64,000 nt of DNA from Crossaster papposus (lineage: Eukaryota; Echinodermata; Asteroidea; Velatida; Solasteridae). The notes below the pieces were generated by a model. That model made no database searches and was not told the DNA's origin. It was given only the letters and a program-made list of their open reading frames with translations. Positions 1 through 11,764 of the stretch are shown one piece after another (position 1 is the stretch's first letter; each line of letters opens with the position of its first letter). Where the stretch lies: the NCBI GenBank assembly GCA_037893245.1, contig JBAIAA010000523.1, forward strand, positions 619,075-683,074, given 5' to 3'. Made by a program: the position numbers and the translations under genes.

Positions 1-534
1 GCTACCTATTTTTTATATAATTACCTTTTTTTACATTGTTTTTAAAAACATGCAAAGAAACAGTAATGATGTGGTTTACAATGTAGTTGCAGTGTCAGAA
101 TAGACCGATCCATTAGACCACACCCGAAAAGTTGATGACCAATCACAGTGCACAAGTTGCCGTCATTTTGTCCAGACAAAAATCCTTCAGTTTTTTGTTG
201 ATTTTAATTTGGTTTCACTTGCACATGTACATGCCCCAATTCTTGTTTTAAGCCTGGTATTAATCATAGTCAAGGTTAAGTGGTGTTGTCATGGATATTG
301 TAGACAGTTTGCTATAGCGGGCATGGCCTACTGGAGCACTACCTCTAGCAATGAACATTAAACAAACTGTGTTCATGGCACCAGTCTAGTTCCAATAGCG
401 ACTCGGTATTGTTTGTTAGATTTGTGCAGTAAAAAAATAATATCTCCAGCATGATTAAGTCCAAACTGGATAATTGGGTTTGACTGGAGTTGTTTCCACC
501 TTCTGTAAAAACCCTGCTCTTGTTGTTAACTTAC
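1..534 (-). other. Start of AFTPH intron 5
   Basis: The region starts (minus strand) with donor gtaagt at 534. I found no convincing coding exon, repeat array or other feature in it. Confidence 0.7.
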
Positions 535-595
535 CATCCAATGGGTTAGTGAGACCGCTATTGATCCAGTCAAATTCAACTTTAGGGACCGCATC
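535..595 (-). CDS. AFTPH: Aftiphilin coding exon 5 (FDW...GLTNPLD block)
   Basis: This 61-bp exon is too short to appear as an open frame of its own. The minus strand reads ...catttcag, then 20 codons encoding DAVPKVEFDWINSGLTNPLD plus one base, then gtaagt. The vertebrate aftiphilin segment PPVQFDWSSSGLTNPLD matches it closely, so the exon is genuine. It starts in phase 0, agreeing with the end of exon 4, and ends with one base of a split codon. The following exons, encoding the C-terminal part, must lie beyond the left edge. I found no further candidate in 1-534. Confidence 0.93.
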
Positions 596-1805
596 CTGAA
601 ATGAGGGGATGTGAGAAATCAGACAATCATCAACAGTTTTGTGTTCATAGGAACCACAAAAAATGCTATAAGTCAGAGTGTTATTCTTACAGTCAAGTAA
701 AGTTTTTCTGGTTTTTTTAAATGTTTACAAATGGTGTATACTACCGGTACCTTTAGGATTCTAAAACTTCAACAAAACTGTTATCGTAGGACCGATATAA
801 CGAAAAGCTAAGATGCATTATTTTGTGTATTGTCTAGAAATCAGTGTACATACACCTGTACATGTACCGTAATTTCCTGCGGTAAAGACGCGTCTTATCC
901 GACTTTCTAGACCACAAAAACATCGCTGCGCCTTATCTTTAGGTGCGCCGTATCTGGTGTCGCTTGAGTTCAAAGTGACGGTCTTTGTGTGAAGAATTCT
1001 TTCAACGCCGCAATCTTACTCAATAATGCGGTCAACCAATTAGCTCAACTCTCCGGACATTGTGACCGTGTTTCCATTCCAACAATGCCGCGATGTGTTG
1101 ATCCCCCCCCCCCCCCCCCCCAACGACCATGCTTTCATTCCAACAATATGCTTGGGCGATACCACCTTATAATCGAGAATCGCAATACCAGTTCTTACGA
1201 TATTGTGTCGATGCATTTCCTAAAAATAGGAAATGGTCCAAAATCGCCCCCGTAATATTTGCCGCACTCTCTGAACCTAGTAGTAGTAGTAGCGCCACTG
1301 CAAAGCGGCCGCGCCGGCATGCAGACCGGAGATCCAGGGCGCGCGGTAACATGTGCACGCGATTTTACGCAACGACACACAGCCTGACATTGTACATCTA
1401 CATTACATACTAGATTTAGCACTCAGCAGCGCGCACTGCATGACGCGTACAACAGCGATAAAAAGCTGGCCTGTACTATGTGGCCGTTTTCTAAACGTTT
1501 TTTTTGTCTACGTTCCGGCTTCATGCAATTCACCATCCGAACTACACAGCGCGGAGCATTCACAACGACTAGAAAAAAGACTAGGGGGTGTCGCAATTGA
1601 GCAATTAGGGATACCCCTCTCTGGGCACGTCACGCACACGATCGCTACATGTGCTATGTACATGTATGCATGCAGTTTATACTGCAGTGTATGTAAACCT
1701 CGTGCGATATTGTGACTGTACTGGTTTGAAGTTTTCATACATTGTTTGCGTGCCAGATAAACTCAAGTACTCAGCAAATTGTATCCTTTTGTTAATTAAT
1801 AAAAA

Positions 1806-1856
1806 AGTAGCCCCCAAAATGGAAAAAAAGTAGCCCCCAAAATGGAAAAAAAGTAG
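1806..1856. repeat. ~23-bp tandem repeat (left part)
   Basis: Tandem copies of AGTAGCCCCCAAAATGGAAA lie here. The same repeat resumes at 2535-2625 on the far side of the nested element, so the array was split by the insertion. Confidence 0.7.
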
Positions 1857-2534
1857 CAGGCCTCGAAATAGTACTAGCCCGGCGTACAAAGTCTAGCGAA
1901 AACTGCTCCGGGCTACCCAGACCCACTTCCTTGGTTGCCCGGTGGGCTAGTGAAAAATTCAGTAACCTACCTGTAATGTTTAGATCAAAATACATGTTAA
2001 AATTGTATTGTTTTGTTGTGTATTAAATAAATATCGGATCAAAATAAGTATAAACTGTCTTTTGTTTGTGTTTTTCGGCATGATTATCGATAGCCTGGGA
2101 GCGCTCGATCCACGCGTGCATGCAGTGCATTGCGATCTCACGAATAGAGTAGACTGGTGGGCTTCAGTGAGATTAGTATAGTATAAACTACGGCGCAGGG
2201 TACCACACATATGTGCACTATTCTCTTTCACATCATTCAGCCTTTCTTACCATAACGGCCCACTGCGTAGCTGTATAGTACATGAGCGTGCTGCCGTGTC
2301 ACTAGTAGTAGCGCCTGATAAAGAGTCTGTTCAGAACAGCGCCCTCTGTGTACATTACTACGGATGTACATGTACATTATTGTACGTACCGCGCCGGTAC
2401 GTGCACGTGCCCGCGCCGAACGAATAGTTTTGTGCATTGTACATACGGGCTAGCGAAAATGTAAACGGGCTAGTAAAATCTGCAGTTTGCTAGCCCGGTG
2501 GGCTATCCAGGAAAAAAAGTTAGCGCAAGGCCTG
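1857..2534. mobile_element. Nested element with CAGGCCT ends and AGTAG direct repeats
   Basis: This insert begins CAGGCCTCG and ends GCAAGGCCTG. It is flanked on both sides by AGTAG (1852-1856 and 2535-2539) and sits within a 23-bp tandem repeat (AGTAGCCCCCAAAATGG...) found on both flanks. Its interior has several GGGCTAG/CTAGCCCG motifs in both orientations. I cannot assign a superfamily. Confidence 0.45.
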
Positions 2535-2625
2535 AGTAGCCCCCGAAATGGAAAAAAAGTAGCCCCCGAAATGGAAAAAAAGTAGCCCCTGAAAGTTAAA
2601 AAAGTAGCCCCTGAAAGTTTCAAAA
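2535..2625. repeat. ~23-bp tandem repeat (right part)
   Basis: This is the continuation of the array at 1806-1856, with two copies containing CCCCCGAAATGG and two containing CCCCTGAAAGTT. Confidence 0.7.
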
Positions 2626-3611
2626 AATATTTTTACCCTGGACCAGCTAATGGGGTTACGGTTTAATTCTTGCTTGGAATAGTGGGATCATTCTAAGGCA
2701 ACAAAATGACCCATTTGTGACGATGTACAATGTACCTACACCGGGTGGCGCCTAGTGTTCTTCTGGGTGCGTTGAAGCATGCGCCTTATTCGTCGGGGCG
2801 CTTTATCTGTTGACGTTTGAATTTTTGGGGGTGATTTTAGGGACATGCGCTTAACCGCCGAGTTCGCAGGAAATTACGGTAGATAGATTCTCTCCAAGGT
2901 TTCCTTGATTTTTTGTACTAAATTTGATTTAATTCATTGTATTTAATTTCATTTTTACCGGTACATTAGCATTTCAGTCAGGAGTGCCCTTCAACAGTGA
3001 CTAAAGTTGTGTGCGCACTGGACTTTTTTTCTGGGTGGGAAAAAGATTTTACTAAAGATGATGTTAAAATAAAAAAATGGTCAAATGTTACCACTGCCTG
3101 CACTTGGACTTTTGACACAGGAAAATGTTACCGAGACCGCGGGAGAAGTAACCGAGCTATAATGACTCATGAGGGCGGTAATATGCACGCACCACGGTGA
3201 ACAATGTAAAGCACATGCGTGGTCCCCCTGTATAGCATGACCTCGCACTCGGGCCAGATATACGTTTTCCTGAGGCCCCTTTACCGACTCGCGCTGTCCG
3301 CACTGAACTTATCATCTCTGAAAAAAACTGGGAAGTTTCCTGGGCAGCAGTTGGCAGGAAAAAGTAGCCGCTGCACTCAGGAAAAGTAACTGGGAGGAAA
3401 ACATCCCAGGCTGTCCGCACTGGACTTAGAATGATAAAGTACCCTTCGTCTCGGTATGTTTTAACCAAAACAGTTTAGTGCAGACAGGGCTTTTGTCTCT
3501 TTTGGTAATTTTTTTGGAGGCTGCTACTGTAGGTTCTTTTTGTTTTCTGTTTGTTGTTCTTAATTTGTTTGAATTTGTTCTTATTTAGTTTTTACTGTTT
3601 ATCCCGAGAAA

Positions 3612-3945
3612 TAATGTAAATAATGTAAATAATGTAAATAAATCAAATAAATCAAATAAATCAAATAAATCAAATAAATCAAATAAATCAAATAAATCAA
3701 ATAAATCAAATAAATCAAATAAATCAAATAAATCAAATAAATCAAATAAATCAAATAAATCAAATAAATCAAATAAATCAAATAAATCAAATAAATCAAA
3801 TAAATCGAGTAAATCGAGTAAATCAAGTAAATCGTGTAAATCGTGTAAATCGTGTAAATCAAGTAAATAGAGTAAATAAAGTAAATAGAGTAATTAAAGT
3901 AAATAAAGTAAATAATGTAAATTAATAAAGTAAATTAATAAAGTA
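3612..3945. repeat. 9-bp minisatellite (AAATAAATC)n, degenerating to the right
   Basis: About 20 exact AAATAAATC units lie in the centre, grading into TAAATCGAG, TAAATCGTG and TAAATAAAG variants. The period is a multiple of three, so it gives a long repetitive open frame (LIY repeats) on the minus strand that is not a gene. It abuts the 5' edge of the LINE fragment that follows. Confidence 0.9.
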
Positions 3946-3947
3946 AA

Positions 3948-4600
3948 ATGTTTCGTCAAGAAGCATTGGCTACGCTCAAACGACCATTAACAATAACATT
4001 CAATGTACGGCATTTGGAACGCCTTGAAGCAAGAGAAGTCTACGATGCGATGGGCACTGTAGACACAATTAAATGCATAGCACCTTTAGAAAGTGGTTGG
4101 TACAATGTGGTGTTTGACAATGAAGAGGATTGTGAAACCATGGTAAGAACTGGAAAGTTTCTGAAAGGAATTTTGGTTGATTGTGAACGTGCTAATATAA
4201 TCAACTTGACCGTAGCATATGTAAAGGCACCTTATGAAATGGCCAACCATCATCTCTGTTTTAATGCAATATGGCACGGCAACTAACCTAAGGCAATTCC
4301 ACAATTTTGACGAGCAGATACATGTAGAGACAGGAGTGAGAAGCGTACTCGTGAAAAACATTAGGAAACCAATTTCGAGCTACATGTACATGAAAAAAAA
4401 AGGGTTTCACCTTGACAGTGAGACATCGTGGCCAGGAAAAAACTTGTGGCTACGCCGGTCATTTTGCCCGTGATTGTGAACTACAAGGGCGTTGTTTAGT
4501 CTGTGGAAAAAAAGATCACTGCGCTGCTTGGCATGATCACAACGACAGGACATACCGGTACTATCAATGCCAATTATTGTCGTCCCGCCAGTGGATAACG
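3948..4600 (+). pseudogene. LINE ORF1 fragment with zinc knuckles
   Basis: A 112-codon open frame from ATG 3948 (MFRQEALATLKRPLTITFNV...) ends early. The downstream frame contains CGYAGHFARDC and CLVCGKKDHC, a CCHC zinc-knuckle pair typical of the nucleic-acid-binding ORF1/Gag-like protein of non-LTR elements. A frameshift separates the two parts, so no intact protein is encoded. Confidence 0.65.
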
Positions 4601-5747
4601 ACACCGACCGAGCAGCACCAGTATCCAATGACGACGACAAAGAATCAAGAAAAGTGACGGCGGAAAATTACCAAATAGCGCAGTAGAGTGAAGAAATGGA
4701 AGTGGGAAACTAGGATAAAAGTCAAAAACGTCCAAAACAGAAAGAAGTAGGCTTCTGGGATGAAGCGGTGAGAGAGGCTAGAAAACGGAAAACAAAAGAA
4801 GATGAGGAAGAAGAAACAAATACAGGTAGAGTATCAAGGAATAACAAGACCGAAGAGGTAGAAACACAAGAAACAGAGCCACACATCAGGGCACCGACCG
4901 AGCAAAACCAGAGGAGGGACACCTGCCAGATACGGTACTACGAAAGACCAGGAGAGTCAACAACCCATGGAGGAAGAGCAGGAAGCTGAAAACCTAGAGG
5001 ATCCAGACGATGGGTACGTGTATGTCCTTTACACCTGAGGGGGCATTCAAAGGACTCGTAAGAAGCGCATATCTTGGAAGCGGAAATCAGGAGGAAAGGA
5101 GTCTGAGGCGACCACCTCTGGTAAACCGGGGAACGGGACACCAGCTTGTACAGGCCTGTCTCCTTGTGTAAAATCTTGCCAACAGCTCAAGACCATAACA
5201 AGTTAACCCAGCCAGACCAAGCCCCAATCGGAGGCCAGTTCATCCAGCCAGACCGGACCGAGTCAACCCAAACGAGTCAACCCAACCAGGTCAAGCCCCT
5301 ACCGGATGCCAGTTCATCCACCCAAATTGGTCCGAGTCAACCCAGTCAGGCCAAGCTACAACCGGAAGTTAGTTCTGGACAGAATCAACCCAGACACTAT
5401 ACTAAGCTCTAGTTGGGGTCAGGTCGGGCAAGTCAAGCCGGATCAAGTCAACTCAGTTTAGGTCGAGCCTTCCCAAGTTAACCAAGCTCAAGTCAAGTCA
5501 GCCCAGTCAGTTCAAGCCCAACGACTCCGCACACAATCAGAGCAGTCGGACCGGATTGTTTCCACTGACTTCCAATAACTGTAGTAAGTCTGGCCAGCAG
5601 ACAGAAAGTAAGTAAATTTGTGCCAATCAGTTCTACAGTAATTTGTTTCGTTCGCAAGATATTTCCAAGTCGCACTTAGACACTATTAATTCCAACACTA
5701 ATCATAAAGATATCCCTAAAGATGTTCATTGTGATCTTTAAAAATAT

Positions 5748-6069
5748 ATTTCCGAAGAAGAGTATAGAGTAGCGCTTTCCCAGAAAAACAAAAATAAGTC
5801 TCCGGGCCTTGATGGATTGACAGTTGAATTTTACCAAACATTTTGGAATATTCTTCATTCTGATGTTTTAAGACGTTTTTAATTGTTGCTTCAAAACTGG
5901 TTGCTTATGCGAGCGTCTCGATGAATTGCGCCCTCATTAGACTCATTTATAAAAAGTCTGGGAATAGACAGTTATTAAAAAACTGCCATCCGATTAGCCT
6001 GCTGGCAGTTGATTATAAGATCCTTTCTAAAGTTATCACTAACAGATTGAAGACTATTATGTCCGTCCT
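5748..6069 (+). pseudogene. LINE reverse transcriptase, N-terminal fragment
   Basis: The plus strand reads ISEEEYRVALSQKNKNKSPG then LDGLTVEFYQTFW, the usual start of the LINE RT finger region (KSPGxDG). After frameshifts it reads ISLLAVDYKILSKVITNRLK. Stops and shifts show it is dead. The sequence is cut at 6070 by a foldback insertion and resumes at about 6480. Confidence 0.75.
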
Positions 6070-6442
6070 AATTGACCATTTGCGTGTGGAATTTAAATAA
6101 TATCTGGTACACTGACTTGTTCACACAGCTTGGCACAATTTGACTTTAAATTATCCAGACTAAATACACTGTTGCTATATCACGTGATTCGGGGCAAGCT
6201 CTTGCATAGTTACGTTAGAGACGCTCAGCACCAATACATTGTTCACAATGGTTGAGAATGGTACAAAGACACCAGACAATTCCAGAGCCGGGGGCTGCTA
6301 GCGTAAGGCTTGCCCCGAATCACGTGATATACATTAGCAACAGTGTCTTTGGTCTGGAGAATTTAAATGTATACTGTGCCAAGCTGTGTGAGCAAGTCAG
6401 TGTACCAGATATTATTCAAATTCCACACGCAAATGGCCAATT
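6070..6442. mobile_element. Foldback element inside the LINE RT (373 bp)
   Basis: The two ~145-bp arms (6070-6214 and 6299-6442) are inverted copies of each other with few mismatches. For example ATTCGGGGCAAGCT occurs near the centre of one arm, its complement in the other. The loop is about 85 bp. It splits the RT between the two fragments listed above, so it inserted into the LINE. Confidence 0.8.
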
Positions 6443-6479
6443 GGCTAAGAACAAACATGTGGAGTCAATGGAAGAAAAA

Positions 6480-6802
6480 TTCATGATAACCTGATGCTGC
6501 TGCGCGATGTCACCGATTACATGGATGTCACCGATTACATGTATGTCAATTTGGAGAATTTAGATGCGGCTATTGTCAGCGTCAACCAAGAAAAAGCGAT
6601 TGATCGTATTCATCGGACTTACATGTTGGCCGTCATGTCAAATATAGATATTCCTCCCAACCTCATTAAATGGATCAAACTTTTGTACAGTCAACCCAGT
6701 AGTCGCATAATCATGAACAATTTTATTGGGTCTGCTGTCAAGGTTCAGAGGGGAATAAGACAAGGCTGCCCTTTGTCGCCCCTTTTATGCGGCCATGATT
6801 AG
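6480..6802 (+). pseudogene. LINE reverse transcriptase, palm fragment
   Basis: The frame resumes with NLMLLRDVTDYM, then DQEKAFDR-like QEKAIDRI, then GIRQGCPLSPLL, motifs of the RT palm domain. The short motif GATGTCACCGATTACATG is duplicated in tandem (about 6507-6542). A frameshift and stop follow the last motif and the YxDD region is not intact. Confidence 0.8.
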
Positions 6803-7121
6803 AAATAATAGTGATTTAAAAGGGTGTCTCTTCCCCTAATAAGGAGGGTATCGTCCGATTAATCCAACATGCGGACGGCACTAGTCTTTTTTTATGTTAT
6901 TAACGACATTCTTTACACATATTGCAGAGGTAGTGGGTCCAAGGTTAATGTTTTTTCTAATGGTTGGGTAATTGGAAACAAAGAAAAGATAGGTCCTTAA
7001 CTTTAATTGTTGTAACAAACTTAAAATTGTTGGTAATGACGTTAGTCCTGACGATAATTGGGGTCCCAGAATTAGTAAAATTCTGTGTACTCTCGACAAA
7101 TGGACCAAATGTAATTTAACC

Positions 7122-7440
7122 ATGAATGCTAAAGTTGTCATTGTTAACAATGTGGTTGGTGCAGGTTTGAAGTACCGGTACCTGGTAAGTGTTGTCGCTT
7201 GTCCCTATGTTTCGATCAAGAAAATGAGTAAAATGATTTGGAAATTCTTCTGGAACGAAAAACTTGATAAAATCAAAAGAAACACCATCACCGGTCCAAA
7301 AACACTTTGGGGGTATGGGCTTACTCGACATCAACTGCAGGTTAATAAGTTAAAAAATACAGTGGTTAAATTGGTATATGTGTACTCAGGGGAAATGGAA
7401 ATATTTCTTCGACTACTTTTCCAAAATAAATAAGGTTCAA
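7122..7440 (+). pseudogene. LINE ORF2 C-terminal fragment
   Basis: An open frame reads ...MSKMIWKFFWNEKLDKIKRN then TITGPKTLWGYGL, the W-rich/KIKR-type region that follows the RT in L1/Tx1-like elements. A degraded continuation may run to about 7740. Confidence 0.55.
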
Positions 7441-8332
7441 CGAACTAAATCCTAGTTTAAGTGAGCGACACAAAATGTAGCAAAAATCGCGACCGCAGAT
7501 GTTCCTGACCGCAGAGTTTATACAATGGAAGCAAATACCTCTCCTGCAGATATCAGGTGTCAAAACCAGTTCCAGGTTTGGGTTCGTGGGATTGTAAAAT
7601 AATTCAGTAGTGAGTTCAGTCAGTGATATAGTTTCTTTCCAGACAACGTAATCAGACAACATGGAGTTGACTTAATATACGAAAGGGATTTCAATCTTGG
7701 ATGTTTTTGAATTAGAACTTGAGCGATGAAGGAAACCAAATTGCTGCAGAAGTTAAATATAATAAGTTTAAACAAAATTTATTCTTGCGAAATTTTTGAC
7801 AACTACTTACGAGTACTTTAAATTGCGGGTAATTTCCTTGCGAGTACTCGAGTGGGAAAAATCGCTACTTGCCCAGCACTACTGTTGACAATCGTGAATT
7901 TGAAAGCCCGTTGATGAAATCTAATGGTTTTCATTACATGCATGTTAGAGAAATTTGAAGTAATGGAGAGATTATCATGGTATACTACCTTTAAATTGAA
8001 TTTTACTTACGACCTTCACATCTGGATTTTCATTCCTACCGGTAGTCTCCTTGTTCGATCACATTTTGTTTTCATATCATGAGAAAACAAAGATTTACCT
8101 ACCGTACCTACCAGTACATGTACATGTACATGTACATCCAAAGGATTGTATTTTTTATACAGGCTTGTTTGGATCACTCTTGACAGAACTTGCCCAACAG
8201 ATATTGTAGTCGATTTGGTTTTACATTTGGTTACTTAAAAATATTTGAGTGATGGAAGGAAAAGAGCCTTTTTGTATACACCCTGTATATTTTGCAAAGT
8301 GTGCACTCAAGTTCGAGGACTCTACTATTTAC

Positions 8333-8497
8333 CTGTGGTGTTCCAACAGGGGTGGATCCCTGCTCCCCCTCAGGGCTCTCCAACACTGGACCACTGCCAG
8401 AGGGGGCCGGCTTCTCTTGCTTCTCCCCTAGCTTGCTAGGCATCAACATGCCCAGGTTTGGTGCAAAGATAGGCATCCCAGCCTTCTTAGAGGCCAG
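8333..8497 (-). CDS. AFTPH: Aftiphilin coding exon 4
   Basis: This is a 165-bp exon (55 codons, phase 0 at both ends) with acceptor ttgacag and donor CAG|gtaaat. It encodes LASKKAGMPIFAPNLGMLMP followed by a Lys/Glu/Pro/Ser-rich linker ending GTPQ. Vertebrate aftiphilin has the same order directly after its RNI block: a KK pair, then VPMY...GLGMLEPTK, so the PIFAPNLGMLMPSK match fixes the identity. The linker is probably disordered. In the human gene an extra segment follows this region. Here the phase allows direct joining to exon 5, but a small extra exon in the 7.7-kb intron cannot be excluded. Confidence 0.9.
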
Positions 8498-8639
8498 CTG
8501 TCAAACAAGCAGAGAAAACTGGTGATTAGGATCAACTAATTATTGTTGACAAGAAATTAAATATTGTCTTAATATTAATAATATTTCTTTCTGGTAATGA
8601 AACCAGGGATCCCTCAAAAGCACCCTATAGCACTGTAGC

Positions 8640-8844
8640 TCGCAAGCCTGAAGAAACCTGTAGAGCAAAGATGACGATAAGAAGGTACAGTTTTAGAGGT
8701 GGGAGTAAAACCCCAGAAGAATATCCTAGTGGAAAACCCACAGAATCAAGCAGGCACTGAAAGCCTAATCCACATATTAGCACAGGCGGGATTCGAACAG
8801 CGGTGGAAGGCAGGGAAAGAACCACTACGCCAACCTGACTCCCC
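8640..8844 (-). mobile_element. tRNA-headed SINE with Deu-like core (minus copy)
   Basis: Read on the minus strand the element begins GGGGAGTCAGGTTGGCGTAG (A-box-like), has a TGTTCGAATCC B-box about 45 bp later, then a core with GTGGGTTTTCC and TTTACTCCCACCTCTAAAAC. The same order occurs at 22906 on the plus strand. The core resembles the Deu domain shared by deuterostome SINEs, an assignment made from memory of the motif. Confidence 0.8.
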
Positions 8845-11059
8845 AATATACCGTACCACCTTCTGCAGCTATCCAAAAGATAACCAACCAAAATACTGTT
8901 GAAAAGCTTACGAGTTGTAAAGCTGTATGTATTAATGATTCTCATCTTCCTGTTTTTTCTGGCATGCTGTCATTTTGAAGAAAATAACAAAAGAATGTCA
9001 TTTCCAAGGAGCGTTCGAACGATGCACGCGTGGGCGCTACTATTGGTCTGTTCAGTGCCTGACACGAGAGTAGCAGCAATCCGCTGACTGAGAACGCGCC
9101 CTGAATGCAGATTATGGTCACAATTCAAATTGTGAATTGAAATCGAAATCTTAGAATAATCAATATTGTTTTCTCAGAATATGCAACATTTAGAGCTAAA
9201 AACTTCAGTTTGTCAAGCACCTTTCTTTATATTTTAAGCTGCTTCAAGCGATAAACTGACAACTGACAAATGGTCTATTATCACTTTAAGGACTATCAGG
9301 GCCGATTTGTATGGGTCTGCTCTCAATCAGCGAACTATCCCCACTTTGCAGCTCAACTTTTCTGTTTAATGTTAGCATGTTTCACATCTTTTAGCGATAC
9401 ACCCGGGCTTTGCTAATTGCATTAGGAAAAGAAATGGACATACCGGTACCATTACACCGGAAAGTACACTTTCGCTGTTGGCTCAAAAAATAGTAATCAG
9501 ATTTGACGGGGAAATTTGCAACTTCAGAAAATGCACGATGTAATACGGTCACAGAAGATGTATAACAAAAATAGCATAGAGAAACCAATTTAATTTCATC
9601 AACTGCGGCAAGAAAGTTGAGAGTTTTGTGAGAAGTGCACATAACCGGTGAGCTACTTTGACCCAATTTCAGATGTCGGATCACAGAATTTCGGTGTGGA
9701 TCCGAGATTCAATTAAGCTGAAATTTTAACTGACTGAAGTAGAACGCCATCCGAGTCCCATGCACATGTGGACATCAGCAATTTCATCAGAGATGCCAGT
9801 GGTTTTTTTTTGCTACAGGGCCGGAAAACATTGCCAATGATTGCAATATATGCACCAAATGTTTGTGGTGTACCTGTAGTATGTTAATAATAAATAATAA
9901 TATTTAAAATTTACATTGCGCCCCTTACACACAAAATGATCAAAGATGCAGAACACAAGAAAAAGACAAAGAAAAAAGACTGATCACTAGGCTAGTGCCC
10001 AAACAAAAGTATGGGGTACCGGTACGTCTGTCCCGCCAACAGAGAACTAATGGTTACTTATTACAAAGGCCTATCCCTGCTGGCATCGGTAATGTCTTGA
10101 TCTTTTTGACAAAGAACGTACCGTTACCATACATACACAACGCGTACAAGTACATGTCTTGCACTTGCAATGTGATTGTCGTAGGCCAGTGCATAAACAA
10201 CGATCTGAGACTCGTATACAACTACAATCGGCTTTTAACTCTTTTAGTGCTAAGGTCGTACATTTTATGATATATTTTACGTACTCTGAAAGTGCCGTTA
10301 TCATACATGTACGTGTGCTATCTATTTTATGTACCCAAACAAAGTGCCATTAATCGTACATGTACCGGTACGTCCAATGCTATTCAGGTTATCACGAGCG
10401 TGAGGTTGTGCGGCGTGCCATACGCTCGTCGGCCCCTTTAACTCGGTCCTAATTTATCTAGCAATAGAAAACTTCCCCATAACGTGGTGACGGCCAGAGC
10501 ACATACATGTACATGTACATGTATGTGACCTGTCACCACAAAATGAGAGTAAAGTCGGAAATACTGAAAATTGAGATATTGGTATTTTTAAATTCTTGAG
10601 AAAGAGAGCTTTCCAATGGTACATAACACTTTTTTATTTTTTTTATTTAGCCCACCCCCTAATTATGAATAGTGTCCCCGCCCCCAAAAGACCGAGTTTG
10701 TTCAAAAGTTGTGGATTTTCATGTAATTCAAATTTAAAATTGTTTAACCATTGGTCTATTGTTTTAACTATTTCAAAAGATCTTGATAAATGGCTTTGTT
10801 TTTGTGTTTATATTACCCTTATTCCAATGGAACGCCCCACCCACAAAAAGGTCGGATAAATGGCTATAATGTGCATTGTTCATTTTGGCCAAAAAACAAT
10901 ACCCTAAAACTACTCTTCTGGAGGTACATGTAAGAGAAAATGACATCAAGTGGATTTGGGTTCGACCATGTTTCTAATATAATACATAATCCTACCCTCA
11001 AGTGTTCATTTGAGTTGTGCAGAATCTTGATGAATGAGCATGGTTAAGGTTAACAATCC

Positions 11060-11735
11060 CTTAACCCTAACCCCTTTTTGCTAGCAACCATCCTCAATCC
11101 TCCTACTAATGCATTGATCCTTAATCCTCAAAAATCCTTCAATTTTTAACTTGTGTTCAAATCAAAGGGTACCTACTGCATCAATCCAATTAATTTGGCC
11201 AATTGACACCTAATGGTCAGTTGGGCCAGAATTTTGCCAATGGTAACATAGTACATGTAATGGTCAGTAGGGGTAATTTTTTTGTTAATTACGAAATACT
11301 TTTTCTTTTGCAGTCTTGATCCATTTAATTTACACAAACTAATTCCATATAACTGATACAATATTGAGTACTTAGATGTACCTTTGTAAAAAAAAATTAA
11401 AATGTGTACATTGTAGATCCATACCAGTAACTTGCTGGTACTACACTGTACCATCCGGCCTACAGTCAAACCAATCCTTCGATACCATCTCAGGCCATAT
11501 TGACCATGTACTCCTCAAAAATCTTTTTTTTCTTTAAAGTCAATCCACCAAAATCTCCTTTTTTTGAAAACCCCATTCAGCCTCAATCCTTAAACATCCT
11601 CAACTCTTGAAACAACATTGTGCCTCAATCCTCCAAAATCCTCATTTTCTTTTAAATGCCATTCCTCCTCAATCTTTAAATATCCTCTAAAACTGCAATG
11701 AGAATTTTGGAGGATTGAGGAGCGTTAGGGTTAAG
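11060..11735. mobile_element. Foldback element with CTTAACCCTAAC...CCTCAATCCTCC ends
   Basis: The left end reads CTTAACCCTAAC and shortly after CCTCAATCCTCC. The right end carries the complements GGAGGATTGAGGAG and GTTAGGGTTAAG. CCTCAATCCT-type motifs recur in the interior, suggesting sub-terminal repeats. No coding sequence is visible. Confidence 0.55.
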
Positions 11736-11764
11736 TGTTTAAAAAATGTACCCAAAATTGCACA

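Larger units (their letters stand above)
865..2881. mobile_element. DNA transposon, ~2.0 kb, TIR TACCGTAATTTCCTGCG
   Basis: The two ends match in inverted orientation over at least 17 bp (TACCGTAATTTCCTGCG), with TA at each outer edge (865-866 and 2880-2881) as a likely TA target duplication. Sub-terminal sequence at both ends is rich in GCGCCTTAT/GCGCTTTAT-type repeats. No transposase frame is visible, so it is non-autonomous. The layout resembles ISL2EU-type elements, but the superfamily is inferred from TIR and TSD only. It contains a poly-C tract and a nested element. Confidence 0.65.
3948..7740 (+). mobile_element. Decayed Tx1/L1-like LINE
   Basis: Coding fragments appear in order on the plus strand, broken by stops and frameshifts. 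They are an ORF1-like N-terminus (3948-4260), a zinc-knuckle region (4445-4540), a charged Gln/Ser/Pro-rich linker (4.7-5.5 kb), reverse transcriptase pieces (5748-6068 and 6480-6800) and a C-terminal region (7122-7440). The endonuclease is not recognisable. The RT is interrupted by a foldback element at 6070-6442. The element lies antisense to AFTPH inside intron 4. Clade assignment rests on the RT motifs and the zinc-knuckle ORF1 and is tentative. Confidence 0.75.
596..8332 (-). other. AFTPH intron 4 (7.7 kb)
   Basis: The donor is gtaaat at 8332, and the acceptor reads catttcag just before 595. The intron holds a TA-flanked DNA transposon with a nested element (865-2881), a 9-bp minisatellite (3.6-3.9 kb) and a decayed LINE on the opposite strand (3.9-7.7 kb). 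I see nothing specific in 2.9-3.6 kb and 7.75-8.3 kb. Confidence 0.8.

Noticed and set aside
3599..3862. Open frame of repeated LIY residues on the minus strand
   Set aside because: It is a direct translation of the 9-bp AAATAAATC minisatellite.
11046..11075. Telomere-like CCCTAACCC sequence
   Set aside because: Only two imperfect units are present, and the same motif recurs inverted at the far end of a foldback element.
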